Made by a program: the position numbers and the translations under genes
The notes under the pieces: generated by a model
What the model saw: only the letters and a program-made list of their open reading frames with translations
What the model was told of the DNA's origin: nothing
Database searches by the model: none
Shown: positions 7,701 to 15,707 of the stretch, in pieces
Layout: each line of letters opens with the position of its first letter
Numbering within the stretch: position 1 is the first letter of the stretch
DNA from: an uncultured Anaeroplasmataceae bacterium
Lineage (GTDB): Bacteria; Bacillota_I; Bacilli_A; Acholeplasmatales; Anaeroplasmataceae
Assembly: GCA_934229535.1 (NCBI GenBank)
Contig: CAKQDS010000016.1
Coordinates: 1-39,422, forward strand
Length of the DNA stretch: 39,422 bases
Reading direction: 5' to 3'

Positions 7701-10684
7701 ATCTTCATTATAGCCTTAATAGTTTTTTTATTGTCACTATATTCAATTTTAAGTTCTGTTAAAATTTTCTTATAGGAATCAAGAAATTTTATTAATGATA
7801 AATATAAATCATTAAAATCACTAATTGCATCTTCTTTTTCTGAATAATTAACATCTGTTACATTTAAAATCTTTAAAGGATTAGTATCATAGCTAATACT
7901 TCCAGCAAGCGTTAAATACTTTTCCATTAATTCCTTAATTTCATTATATTTTTCATTAGTGAAGGATGTTAGAAAGTCCTCAGAAAAATCAACATTAAGT
8001 ATATTTTCTACACATTCATAATTAACAATTGCTTCATATAAAGAATAAAAATATTTATTTTGATGCATTTTATTTATAGTTGTAAGAAGTTTATTTCTTT
8101 TCTCATCAAGTGACTTGCAATTATTTAAAAACTCCTCTGGATTTTTTATTTGACCAAGCTCCATTGAAGACTTAAGTTTTTGAAAGAAATCAGTCTTATT
8201 GGCTTTATTTGAATGAAGCTCGAGACAAAACCTTCCTAAATTATTTTCACTATTAGGATCTCCAAGCTTTTTTAACCTTTGAGCAACAACATCAAGTGCT
8301 GCTTTCTTTTCCGCAACAAATAAAACAGTTTTACCATGATAAAAGGCATTAACAATCATATTAACTATAGTCTGAGATTTACCTGTACCTGGTGGACCAT
8401 CTAAAATAAATGATTTGCCCTTACCACATTCAAGAATAGCTCGAAGCTGAGTTGAATCATAATAAAGAGGTGCGGCAAAATCCTCATAATTTTCAATTAG
8501 ATCAACAGATTTATTTAAGTCATCAATGTTTTCATTAAGTAAGTTCTTATTGACAATTATGCTTTCAATGACTTTGTTTTTTCTTAATTCATTTTTTCTT
8601 TTTCTTACATCTAGCCACATAATATAATGAGCAAATGTTAGATTAGCAATAAAGAATGCTTGCTCATCAAGCTGAATATCTTCTGTATTATTTTTCTTGA
8701 ATGTATGAACAATATCCATATATTTTTGTGAGGAATCAACCTGATAAAGTGCACTAAAATCAATATTAGGATGCTCCTCCTTATAATACTCAAAAAATGT
8801 TTGATTAATCATTATGTCATCATAATCATAGCTAATTGTATATAAACCAACAGCTTTATCTTTAGTTATTTTTATAGGTAAAACCATAAAAGGTGCTTGA
8901 CCCTTTTCATGATTCTTACGATTGTATGTTAAGATACCAAGAGCCATATATAATGTAGGAGCACCAGTTTCGTCCATTGCTTGATTTGACTTTTTAATTA
9001 GGCTTTTAAGTGTTTTATCAAGTCCAATGCCCAAAACTTTATCAAAATCTATACTAGCGTTAAAGACATCATTTGGCTTAAGTAAGCCCTTTTCAAATTC
9101 TTTTGCAATTGAAGCATCTGAATAATTTTCAGGCATTACTGCTAATTTTAAAGAATTAGCATCTACTAGCATATCATAAATATTTTCATCAGCTGTTAGC
9201 TTTAAGCAATTAGAAAGCTTTAATCTAAAATTAACAAGTGGGTTGGCCTCGGTTAAATCTAAAAGCTTTCGTTCCCAAAATGTAAAACGATCCTGCTCGT
9301 AGGTTTTAGAAACATCAATAAACTTAGTCATTGCAATTGAATCAAGCTTTTTATTTTCTATCTCTTTGGGCTTTATTAAAAGCTCTAGCTCATTATCATC
9401 ATTATCTAATGGTATTGGTGAAAAAATTCCTTTATGAGCAGAAGCCAAATCTATAGCATTAAAAATCTTTCCATTGTACCCCTTAATATTGTTAATCCCT
9501 AAATTCAAAGCTTCATTGAAGGAAACGTTATAGGTTGCTGTGTATGTTGTACATTCAACAAGAGCAATTTCTCTATATCCTCCAGTTGCCCTATTGTAAA
9601 CCTTAGCACATGTTTTTTCTATACTATTAGGAAATGACACATTCTCCTCTAAAAAAAAGCCAGCAAAGGCATGACCATCAATTATGACTAGGATTGGATT
9701 ATAGCCAACCTCTAAAAGACAAGCGCAATATAAAATTGCAAGATCAATACAGGTACCCTTCTTATCATTTAAAACCTCCATAGGCATTCTAAGCCTTTGG
9801 TTATATAGGCCACTAGCAGGAGGATTTTGATATGCAATACCATGAGCATGTAATGCTAAATACAAGGCTTGAGCCTCCTTAAGCATATTATTATATTTAT
9901 CCTCGCCTTTATTTTGATAAGCTATAATTGAACGATTATCATTATATTTAATTGCGTTTAAAGCAATTTGCTTAACCCCACTTGCTAGTGGTGTAACATA
10001 TTTAGCATACAATCTAAAATCATCTAATATATTGCTAGAAGGCTGGGAGATAGGCAAAACCCTAAAGCTATATTCAACATCACTTAATAGCTTATTCGAA
10101 GCATCTAAAAGCTCAAATTTAGCTGCAACAGCTATAGCCTCTGTTACTTCCTCAAGTTTAGCTTTATTGACCTTTAAAAAAGGAATACGAAGCACAAGCT
10201 CAGAATAAGAATTAACCTGCTTTATGTTAATGTCATCAATTTTTAATATATCAGAGGAGAATGTTATTTTAACTACTAATTCATTAAAAGTCTTAGCGCT
10301 ATTATTAATTATTTTACATTCTTTAATTAATGAAAAAAATGTAGAATAGCAATTATCCTTAATTTTCATCAAACAATCTGTATGGTAATCAGCATAAGAA
10401 AAATCCTTAGCTACCTTAGCAGCAACTTTAATATCATCAAGCACTTTGATTTCCTTAATATCATCAGCAGCAGCATCATAAAGCTCAATAACTCTTTTCA
10501 TCTCCGCAATTGGTGTAGCTAGACTTGCGTTATCAACATATTCAATTTTTTGAATAACTAAAGGCTCATCACTACCCTCTACTACAACCAAATCATTTGC
10601 ATTTATAGTTTGATCATCACATAAAAAACAAGCTTCATCACCATTAATTTTAATATAAGCAATTCTACATTTTTGTTCTTCCAT
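4754..10684 (-). CDS. DUF4011/DUF3320-type superfamily 1 helicase with transglutaminase-like domain
   Basis: A 1976-residue multidomain protein. Residues about 285-380 look like a transglutaminase/cysteine-protease-like domain: KKGTCIDLA with Cys312, DGHAF with His338, and VECTT with Glu377. From residue 470, WERKLLDLTEANPLVNFR is the hallmark of DUF4011. Walker A is GPPGTGKS (763-770); Walker B FDIVIFDEASQ is near 1400; later helicase motifs include AGDPEQMPPS, HYRS, VQGDERDIIILS and NVAVSRSKEKM. Near 1690-1760 lies a PD-(D/E)xK/Vsr-like part (GNSDFKIDLAI...LIDSK), then a DUF3320-like C-terminus (PISFETLKDRV). A long middle insert is helical. Such proteins occur in bacterial conflict loci. 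It is the last gene of the operon, 20 bases behind the protease gene. Confidence 0.9.
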   Translation of the reverse strand: MEEQKCRIAYIKINGDEACFLCDDQTINANDLVVVEGSDEPLVIQKIEYVDNASLATPIAEMKRVIELYDAAADDIKEIKVLDDIKVAAKVAKDFSYADYHTDCLMKIKDNCYSTFFSLIKECKIINNSAKTFNELVVKITFSSDILKIDDINIKQVNSYSELVLRIPFLKVNKAKLEEVTEAIAVAAKFELLDASNKLLSDVEYSFRVLPISQPSSNILDDFRLYAKYVTPLASGVKQIALNAIKYNDNRSIIAYQNKGEDKYNNMLKEAQALYLALHAHGIAYQNPPASGLYNQRLRMPMEVLNDKKGTCIDLAILYCACLLEVGYNPILVIIDGHAFAGFFLEENVSFPNSIEKTCAKVYNRATGGYREIALVECTTYTATYNVSFNEALNLGINNIKGYNGKIFNAIDLASAHKGIFSPIPLDNDDNELELLIKPKEIENKKLDSIAMTKFIDVSKTYEQDRFTFWERKLLDLTEANPLVNFRLKLSNCLKLTADENIYDMLVDANSLKLAVMPENYSDASIAKEFEKGLLKPNDVFNASIDFDKVLGIGLDKTLKSLIKKSNQAMDETGAPTLYMALGILTYNRKNHEKGQAPFMVLPIKITKDKAVGLYTISYDYDDIMINQTFFEYYKEEHPNIDFSALYQVDSSQKYMDIVHTFKKNNTEDIQLDEQAFFIANLTFAHYIMWLDVRKRKNELRKNKVIESIIVNKNLLNENIDDLNKSVDLIENYEDFAAPLYYDSTQLRAILECGKGKSFILDGPPGTGKSQTIVNMIVNAFYHGKTVLFVAEKKAALDVVAQRLKKLGDPNSENNLGRFCLELHSNKANKTDFFQKLKSSMELGQIKNPEEFLNNCKSLDEKRNKLLTTINKMHQNKYFYSLYEAIVNYECVENILNVDFSEDFLTSFTNEKYNEIKELMEKYLTLAGSISYDTNPLKILNVTDVNYSEKEDAISDFNDLYLSLIKFLDSYKKILTELKIEYSDNKKTIKAIMKILDLCLNNDLYITRLSELLDTKDDDSIAELFMVAKSFVELREKLKDIFNLDLILKIDGDKAYVELNSKVGFFKKLSINKKYKRLLNSVVKPDFKIDKKKIDEYFELIGKYNKIYDYLINNSKELSKMLDIDFMNCIDDYEAISRKYSLTKEYLNSLKELDMDFITSTTIFTNIYNTKPYGLKMLFMDNKKELEKYCDLEAKISSKFTIERDFCSSIDDFINLWNYCKDPNNFNQLIDIASINKIIEQLNKLGLENITNEIKKNNLAYSSIFDAFKASLAKGYIRMYLKDSDINSFNSDVFNLEVKKYKDLINEYNNLVVANVAAKLTENLNHNNINYANSSLIGRLKKSIANNGRGVTIRDTLLNYDEVIRKYFPCFLMSPLSAAQYLAVDEENNKAVSKFDIVIFDEASQIPTHEAIGPIARGKSLIVAGDPEQMPPSAYFQAGLELSDEDIQYEDAISLLDECLTIDLPRIRLNYHYRSKHESLIAFSNYNFYNDTLFTFPSINSAKSLVEFKYVPLDCAKLNSSITKEEIDMIVDTFKEIYTNPKTMNKSVGIIAFNMKQADAIYDAIVNLLADDHILSDAVAKVTEPWFVKSLENVQGDERDIIILSIGFRKNSMGRAVVLGPLARENGQRRLNVAVSRSKEKMIVVSTILPTDFDDDAKISNKGHLMLKHFLQYASMENNPLLINSDDEDKSIAYFIKRDLEKLGYDVRCNIGNSDFKIDLAIINQNKDAYDLGILIDSKPLENRSCRDQLYVFESVLNSLKWKIVDVYSIEYYKDRKKTIDKIVSCLNKPYEPEANKLNVRLESLPAKVFNYNCKAYEKMPAYIYVEYDNDKGFNYKLRALIVEVVNKEAPISFETLKDRVKENSNIKSMSDKAKERLIQTLESLNLPTTNDQYQNVYWSRIGDKQVESFRINSNRDIYDIPKEEIICAMKQIISIQGALKPEDLYKETLKALCYGQSVLNKRNIERLDYIYNLIK

Positions 10685-10704
10685 TTTAATCCTCCCAAAA
10701 ATAT

Positions 10705-11496
10705 TTATCTTTCATTAAAGATTTTAATTCCTTCTAAGGTTTCAAATTTTTTTAAGAAGGCAATAATATCACTTAGAGGTATCGCATAATTCATTGTCTG
10801 AACCGTTGAATCACCTGCAGTAATCATTCCTATTAATTCCCCTTTAGAATTTAATAATGGTCCGCCCGAATTACCATTTGTAGTTGGTGCTGATACCATA
10901 ATATATTTGACGCCCTCAACAACTCGCTCACAATCGCTAACAAGCCCATCTACGATGCATAATCCATAGCCACGACTATTGCCTATTGCATAAACCTGAT
11001 CTCCGGTTTCTACCTTGTTTTGAGCAAATTTAATGCAACTATTTAAATTTTCACATTTCATTAATGCGATATCCTTAACCTTTGAGGCATATACAAATTC
11101 AAGATTAAGAACACCAGTTGATTTTCCTTCACCCTTATAATAATCACATAAGCATAAATTAATTAAGCTATCATTTTCTTTGTAATCACAAATAACATGC
11201 TTATTAGTTAAAATATAACCATCACCAAGCATTATGCCTGTTCCTGATTTAACAATGTTATCCTTATATGCTTTAATTTCAATTATTTTATCAATGTTAT
11301 TTTTAAAGATATCCTTTGCCGACAATTCATTTCCATCATTGCTAATCTTTTTATTACTTATTTTTTTAGTATTAAATTCATCTAAACAAGAATTACATTT
11401 GTAATAATAATAGATATTACCTTCAACTGCTTCTTTTTTAGTCTCAACAATACTTAAAGAACCACAAGTTGGACACTTTACTGCTTTGTATTCCAT
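10705..11496 (-). CDS. Zinc-ribbon trypsin-like serine protease, no signal peptide
   Basis: A 263-residue protein. Residues 8-37 form a zinc ribbon (Cys8, Cys11, Cys34, Cys37). From about residue 80 follows a trypsin/HtrA-like fold: SGTGIMLGDGYILTNKH (His100), KDIALMK (Asp142) and TTNGNSGGPL (Ser210), so the whole catalytic triad is present. There is no signal peptide, membrane segment or PDZ domain, so it should act in the cytoplasm. Proteases of this sort serve as effectors or processors in several bacterial immune systems. Its gene sits three bases behind the degenerate AAA gene and 20 bases before the helicase gene. The substrate is unknown; neighbours in the operon are plausible targets. 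Confidence 0.9.
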   Translation of the reverse strand: MEYKAVKCPTCGSLSIVETKKEAVEGNIYYYYKCNSCLDEFNTKKISNKKISNDGNELSAKDIFKNNIDKIIEIKAYKDNIVKSGTGIMLGDGYILTNKHVICDYKENDSLINLCLCDYYKGEGKSTGVLNLEFVYASKVKDIALMKCENLNSCIKFAQNKVETGDQVYAIGNSRGYGLCIVDGLVSDCERVVEGVKYIMVSAPTTNGNSGGPLLNSKGELIGMITAGDSTVQTMNYAIPLSDIIAFLKKFETLEGIKIFNER

Positions 11497-11499
11497 TCT

Positions 11500-12363
11500 T
11501 TATATTCTCCCTTTTTCTTTAAAATCTTTATTTTTTATAATATTTTCATTGTAAATCAAATTAGAAAAATTACTAATTTCCTTATTACAATCATTTATAC
11601 TAATATTTTGTATAGTTCCACTTTTTAAAGCACGACAATAGGCATTAGATTTTATATCATTACAAATTCTTATAATATCTGCACTATTACAATCCGCTAA
11701 AAGCTTCGCAATAGTCTTAATATCAACATCGTCATCAATTGGCAAATCAAATAAAGCCTTAGATACCAATGCTTCTCTTAAACTTTGATCTGGAATTGGC
11801 ATATAACATTTAATAAAATCATTTAGTATTGATTTATCAATTTCCCATGGACAATTAGAAGTCGCAAAAACAATTGCCATTCTATTATTATCACTTTTAT
11901 TAAAATCATCAATTTTAGATAAAAATGTTTTTAAAGCCATTTTAATTTCTTGATTGGCAGCTTGATAAGCTAAGATATCAAATGTATCAAAATAAAATAC
12001 CACTCTTTCATGCTTTAAGGCTATTTCTAATATTTTATTTATATTTTGATTTGGTTCATAATATAATCCACATGATATATCTACATTATCTATTTCATAA
12101 AATGGAGCATCAATCTCATTAGCGATGGCTCTAGCAATTAAGGTTTTACCACAGCCAATTGGACCATATAATAAAATTCTATTATTTTCAGCTAGCAAAG
12201 GATTCTTTAAAGGCTCTAAAACATAACGCTTTATTTCTTGCTTTATATCATCAAGACCAACAATATCAGCAAATGTAGTATTTATTTTAGAAGCTAATGG
12301 CTCATACTTTATAGAATCATATTCAAGCTTTGATTGATTAATGTCCATATATTTTTCTAGCAC
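11500..12363 (-). CDS. Degenerate AAA ATPase, paralogue of the Vps4-like protein
   Basis: A 287-residue AAA protein clearly related to the 371-residue neighbour: both contain a (V/A)GLDD start, a VLEPLKNP helix, an ICNDIKSNAY helix and end in FKEKGRI. Walker A is kept (GPIGCGKT, 67-74). The Walker B motif reads VVFYFDTFD, so the catalytic glutamate is Thr127. The arginine-finger strand LRGGRF of the neighbour is replaced by LNDFIK. It also lacks the MIT-like N-terminus. It may bind but probably cannot hydrolyse ATP, suggesting a structural partner in a mixed hexamer. Genes are five and three bases apart from its neighbours. Confidence 0.85.
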   Translation of the reverse strand: MLEKYMDINQSKLEYDSIKYEPLASKINTTFADIVGLDDIKQEIKRYVLEPLKNPLLAENNRILLYGPIGCGKTLIARAIANEIDAPFYEIDNVDISCGLYYEPNQNINKILEIALKHERVVFYFDTFDILAYQAANQEIKMALKTFLSKIDDFNKSDNNRMAIVFATSNCPWEIDKSILNDFIKCYMPIPDQSLREALVSKALFDLPIDDDVDIKTIAKLLADCNSADIIRICNDIKSNAYCRALKSGTIQNISINDCNKEISNFSNLIYNENIIKNKDFKEKGRI

Positions 12364-12368
12364 CTTTA

Positions 12369-13484
12369 TTATATTCTCCCTTTTTCTTTAAATTCTTCAA
12401 ACATTTTAATATCCTCATCAGAAATTAAATTTGGTTTATTATTAATTGCTAAAGTACAATCATCTATATTAATGTTTTGTTTAGTTCCACTTTCTAAAGC
12501 ACGACGATAAGCATTAGATTTTATATCATTACAAATTTTTGTAATATCAGCTCCTCCGAACCCTTCTAAAGACATCGCGATACTTTTAACATCAACATCG
12601 TCATTAATTGGTATACCTGATAAGACCTTAGAAACTAAAAATTCTCTAGCCTTTTGATCTGGAGTTGATACATAAATGTGAGTTGCAAATCTACCACCAC
12701 GAAGCATTGCCTTATCGATAGACCAGGGTCTATTAGTGGCAGCTATAAGAAGGACCATCTTATTATCAATTTTCTTAAATCCGTCAAGCCTTGTTAAAAA
12801 TGTAGCAACCGCTCTATTGATTTCTTGATCAGCGCCGTCAGTCGAGTTACCTCTTTGGCTAGCCAAAGCATCAATTTCGTCAAAGAAAATTACAACCTTT
12901 TCATTTTTTAATGCTTCATCGAATAAATCATTTATTCTTTTACTTGATTCACCTAAATATTGGCCAACAAGATCCGAACAATTTATTGCATAAAATGGAG
13001 CATCAATTTCACCAGCAATAGCCTTAGCAATAAAGGTTTTTCCTGTTCCTGGAGGCCCGTACAATAGTATCTTTGCACCTGGCTCAATCTTATAAATTTT
13101 AGCAAGCTCAGGGTTTTTTAATGGCTCTAGCACGCTATATTTTATTTCAGCCTTTACATCATCAAGCCCTGCTACATCATCAAATGTAACCTCAGATTTC
13201 AAAACTGCATCAAATTTTGTTTTTTCATCTTCGCCATTACTTTTAGAAACATTTTCAATCTTTTTAGGCATACAATCTGTTTTTAAAAATTCCAAAATTT
13301 TCAAAACATTATTGTGATAATCTGTTTGCACAGCAACTGATGTTGAATTAACTGCTATATCATTTGCAAGCTCACATGCCTTTAAGAAGGCCTCTCTAGC
13401 TGACTTTATATCGCCTTTATTGTAAAACTCTTTGCCTTGCTCATAAAAGCTTCTATAGGCTTCAATTTTTGGTTGATTGTTCAT
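12369..13484 (-). CDS. Vps4-like AAA ATPase with MIT-like N-terminal domain
   Basis: A 371-residue classic AAA ATPase. Residues about 5-70 are predicted as three helices (EAYRSFYEQGKEFYNKGDI..AREAFLKACELAND..HNNVLKILEFL), resembling the MIT domain that Vps4 uses to bind ESCRT-III tails. The AAA core begins at VAGLDDVK (104). Walker A is GPPGTGKT (143-150), Walker B VVIFFDEID (Asp202, Glu203), sensor 1 is in AATNRPW (Asn251), arginine fingers in LRGGRF (Arg262, Arg265) and sensor 2 region in GFGGAD (308-313). Katanin/Vps4/FtsH-type ATPases remodel protein assemblies. AGGAG precedes the ATG. The MIT call is by pattern only; a TPR-like helical hairpin is the alternative. Confidence 0.85.
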   Translation of the reverse strand: MNNQPKIEAYRSFYEQGKEFYNKGDIKSAREAFLKACELANDIAVNSTSVAVQTDYHNNVLKILEFLKTDCMPKKIENVSKSNGEDEKTKFDAVLKSEVTFDDVAGLDDVKAEIKYSVLEPLKNPELAKIYKIEPGAKILLYGPPGTGKTFIAKAIAGEIDAPFYAINCSDLVGQYLGESSKRINDLFDEALKNEKVVIFFDEIDALASQRGNSTDGADQEINRAVATFLTRLDGFKKIDNKMVLLIAATNRPWSIDKAMLRGGRFATHIYVSTPDQKAREFLVSKVLSGIPINDDVDVKSIAMSLEGFGGADITKICNDIKSNAYRRALESGTKQNINIDDCTLAINNKPNLISDEDIKMFEEFKEKGRI

Positions 13485-13518
13485 ATCTATCTAACTCCTT
13501 TTTACTATAATTGATTAT

Positions 13519-13539
13519 AGTATTCACAATGTGAATACT
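13519..13539. promoter_or_regulatory. Perfect 21-bp palindrome before the AAA genes
   Basis: Ten-base arms AGTATTCACA / TGTGAATACT around one central base. On the minus strand a TATAAT (13514-13519) directly abuts it, 30 bases before the Vps4-like start codon. No good -35 is visible, so an internal promoter is possible but unproven. It could be an operator or a regulatory hairpin. Confidence 0.65.
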
Positions 13540-13593
13540 TAGCATATATTTTTAAACACTTCTTCTTAGTATCATCTTTTTTTGGTACTAATA

Positions 13594-13830
13594 TTATTTT
13601 TTTAATTTATCAAGATCCAATGATGCCGCACGAATAGCAAGTTTTTCAAAAGTATCACAAAATCTTTTCTTTTCTGATTCATCATCTAAATCAGCAAATA
13701 ACGCAGATCCTAACATTGCATAAGCAACTGTGATTGCCTGATCTGCATAAGGCATTAATTTTCCTGCATAAATTGCAACTTCTCCACTAATTTTCAAAAA
13801 ATCATCATCTGTTATAGTAATTGTTATCAC
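13594..13830 (-). CDS. 78-aa hypothetical protein, GTG start
   Basis: A small acidic, helical protein (ITITDDDFLKISGEVAIYAG...KRFCDTFEKLAIRAASLDLDKLKK). I do not recognise a family. The GTG start is chosen because AGGAG lies ten bases upstream and no ATG fits. It is the first intact gene of the second operon, 109 bases before the Vps4-like ATPase gene, behind a copy of the XRE-type promoter and a remnant of an XRE reading frame. It could be an adaptor for the ATPase pair; this is a guess from position. Confidence 0.7.
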   Translation of the reverse strand: MITITITDDDFLKISGEVAIYAGKLMPYADQAITVAYAMLGSALFADLDDESEKKRFCDTFEKLAIRAASLDLDKLKK

Positions 13831-13859
13831 TTTGTTGTTTTCTCCTTTTCTTTTGAGGT

Positions 13860-13918
13860 CTTTTTAAATTTCTAATCAAATATTTTTTTCTTAACAGCTT
13901 TTCAAACTCTATAATCAG
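13860..13918 (-). pseudogene. Remnant of the XRE regulator 5' end
   Basis: Behind the duplicated promoter, the minus strand reads CTG ATT ATA GAG TTT and onward as LIIEFEKLLRKKYLIRN. The intact XRE protein starts MITEFGKMLRIIRINSE. Position relative to the promoter and ribosome binding site is the same, but the start ATG has become CTG and the helix-turn-helix is missing. This is a truncated duplicate of the regulator gene start. Confidence 0.7.
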
Positions 13919-13928
13919 AGTTAACCTC

Positions 13929-13971
13929 CCTTTGTTACATATATTATAACAAGGTAGTAAATGCTTGTCAA
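13929..13971 (-). promoter_or_regulatory. Perfect sigma-A promoter with operator-like inverted repeats (copy 1)
   Basis: Minus strand TTGACA (13966-13971), 17-base spacer, TATAAT (13943-13948): both hexamers match consensus. An imperfect inverted repeat with arms CTTTGTTA / TAACAAGG spans 13929-13954 over the -10. A second (GTTAACA / TGTTGAC) spans 13967-13984 over the -35. This drives the operon from 13830 to 4754. A near-identical copy lies before the XRE gene, so the XRE protein is the likely repressor of both. Confidence 0.85.
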
Positions 13972-14040
13972 CAGTTTTGTTAACATTTATCAATATTTTT
14001 GTATATTTTGTTTAAATAATAATGTAAACACGGCAATATA

Positions 14041-14069
14041 CGAAAGAAAAAAGAGTCTAAAAACTCTTT
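14041..14069 (-). terminator. Terminator behind the TM2-TIR gene
   Basis: Minus strand stem AAAGAGT / ACTCTTT with a six-base loop followed by a T-rich run (TTTTCTTTC). It ends the upstream operon. Its copy lies at 23004-23031. Confidence 0.75.
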
Positions 14070-14132
14070 CACATTATCAATATACTTCATCTTTTTTTAT
14101 AGAATGCAATTGTTATTAATTACTATGTTTAT

Positions 14133-15683
14133 TTAACTTCTTTTTACAATTGACCATTGGCATGCTTTTAAGAAATGAATTATTGTACTAAAAATCCATC
14201 CGAAAAAGAATCCACCTAATGTAAATAAAAATAGAAAACCTCTTAAATAATCTTCACGTGCAAAATGATGAACACCAAATCCTCCTAAAAACAAACATAA
14301 GAAGAATATATACCAAGGATCCTTCCCTTTATAATATTTTTCTAGATCTCTTTTAATTTTACGATATTCAGGATTTGTTGATTCTACTCTTTTTTCAACC
14401 TTAAGTTTATTTACTGTTTTATTTTCATTTGTCTTTGTTTCACTTTTTTTATGATTTCTTTCATACTCTTCCTTATATTTTTCCTTTTCAGCTTTTATTT
14501 TATAAATCTTAAGCTTTTCCTCTTCAAGTCTTTTAGCTTCTTCTAGCTTTTTAAGCTCATCACTAGTAGATTGCTTTTGACTATCGTCAATTAATTTATA
14601 TCCACAGGAAAAACAAAATCTAGAATTATTTTGATTTAAAGAGCTACAATTAGGGCATTTAATACCTTCATTTAAGGATGAAACATAAGGCTTACCACAA
14701 TTAGGACAAAATTTAGCATTAGGATTTAATTCAATACCACAATGCTTACAAAATCTAGTATTATTAGCTTTATTATCAGTTTTATCTACATACTTGCTAA
14801 TAATTTCCACTAGATCACTATAAAAGTGTCTAGAATCAGCTTTAATTGCTTGAATTCTTCTTAAAGTAAGAGGAAGCTCTCTAGCATCAAAGCCTTCATA
14901 GGCCACTATCAATGAGCCTTCCTTCTTATGACCATTTGCTATTTCATTGTTGTATCTTTGCCATTCATTTTGAACCCATGTTGAATTAAAAAATTCAGGC
15001 TTTGATCCATAAACAAGCATTGCTTTGGTACTATGTATTGCCTCAAAAATGTAAGGCTCACACCCTCTACCATAAATACCATTATCATTTAAACTAATAT
15101 CGCTAAAAAATACCTTAAAGCCTCGATTTGTAAGATAGTAATATAGCTCGCGCATTTCACTTCTATCAGATGTATCTTGATTAGTTTCATCATCTGTTCC
15201 CTTAAAGCTAATGAATAAATCATATTTCTGCTTCAAGGTTCTTTCTCTCCAAGTTTTAGCAACCAAAGCTATTTTTGATGCCTCAGCTTCATATTTTTGT
15301 TTAAGCTTATCGTCCGCATACTTAATAGCCTTTTTATAATCATCACAGTCACGTATATCTTCATAGGAGTCAAAATAACAAGTTGGTACAGCCTGTCCTT
15401 TATCGTACTCATATTTAATACCAAATTTAGCAAGAATTCTTCCCCAGTAGCCTGAAGACCATGTAGGGTATTTTTCAACTATTAAATTAAATCTTGATTC
15501 AGCAGCTTCAAAATTTGGAGGAGTACACTCTAAATATTTAATAGCATCAGCATAATCGCTATCCTGTTCATTATTAGCTACCTCATATTTTACAGCACCA
15601 CAAGCCTCACACACATAATAATCATCACATTTTATGAGCCTTGAATATCCACATACTTCACATTGACAACCTTTTAACTCCAT
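14133..15683 (-). CDS. TIR protein with zinc ribbons and C-terminal TM2 domain
   Basis: A 516-residue protein. N-terminal zinc ribbon: Cys8, Cys11, Cys25, Cys28. Residues 45-145 are a helical segment shared with the other three TIR proteins (YWGRILAKFGIKYEYD). The TIR domain (about 152-300) starts KYDLFISFKGTDD and carries WVQNEW with Glu240 at the place of the NADase glutamate. Two more zinc ribbons follow (Cys312/315/326/329 and Cys343/346/357/360), then a charged coiled coil (370-410) and a TM2 domain (452-510; two membrane helices around GGFGVHHFAREDYLRG). The protein should be membrane-bound with TIR inside. TIR domains cleave NAD or signal; activity here is inferred. GAGGT precedes the ATG. 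Confidence 0.9.
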   Translation of the reverse strand: MELKGCQCEVCGYSRLIKCDDYYVCEACGAVKYEVANNEQDSDYADAIKYLECTPPNFEAAESRFNLIVEKYPTWSSGYWGRILAKFGIKYEYDKGQAVPTCYFDSYEDIRDCDDYKKAIKYADDKLKQKYEAEASKIALVAKTWRERTLKQKYDLFISFKGTDDETNQDTSDRSEMRELYYYLTNRGFKVFFSDISLNDNGIYGRGCEPYIFEAIHSTKAMLVYGSKPEFFNSTWVQNEWQRYNNEIANGHKKEGSLIVAYEGFDARELPLTLRRIQAIKADSRHFYSDLVEIISKYVDKTDNKANNTRFCKHCGIELNPNAKFCPNCGKPYVSSLNEGIKCPNCSSLNQNNSRFCFSCGYKLIDDSQKQSTSDELKKLEEAKRLEEEKLKIYKIKAEKEKYKEEYERNHKKSETKTNENKTVNKLKVEKRVESTNPEYRKIKRDLEKYYKGKDPWYIFFLCLFLGGFGVHHFAREDYLRGFLFLFTLGGFFFGWIFSTIIHFLKACQWSIVKRS

Positions 15684-15707
15684 ATATATACCTCAATTCT
15701 TGTTAAA

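Noticed and set aside
13805..13993. A 62-aa frame across the second operon's promoter
   Set aside because: It runs through the -35 and -10 elements; only its inner part is meaningful, as the fossil of the XRE start.
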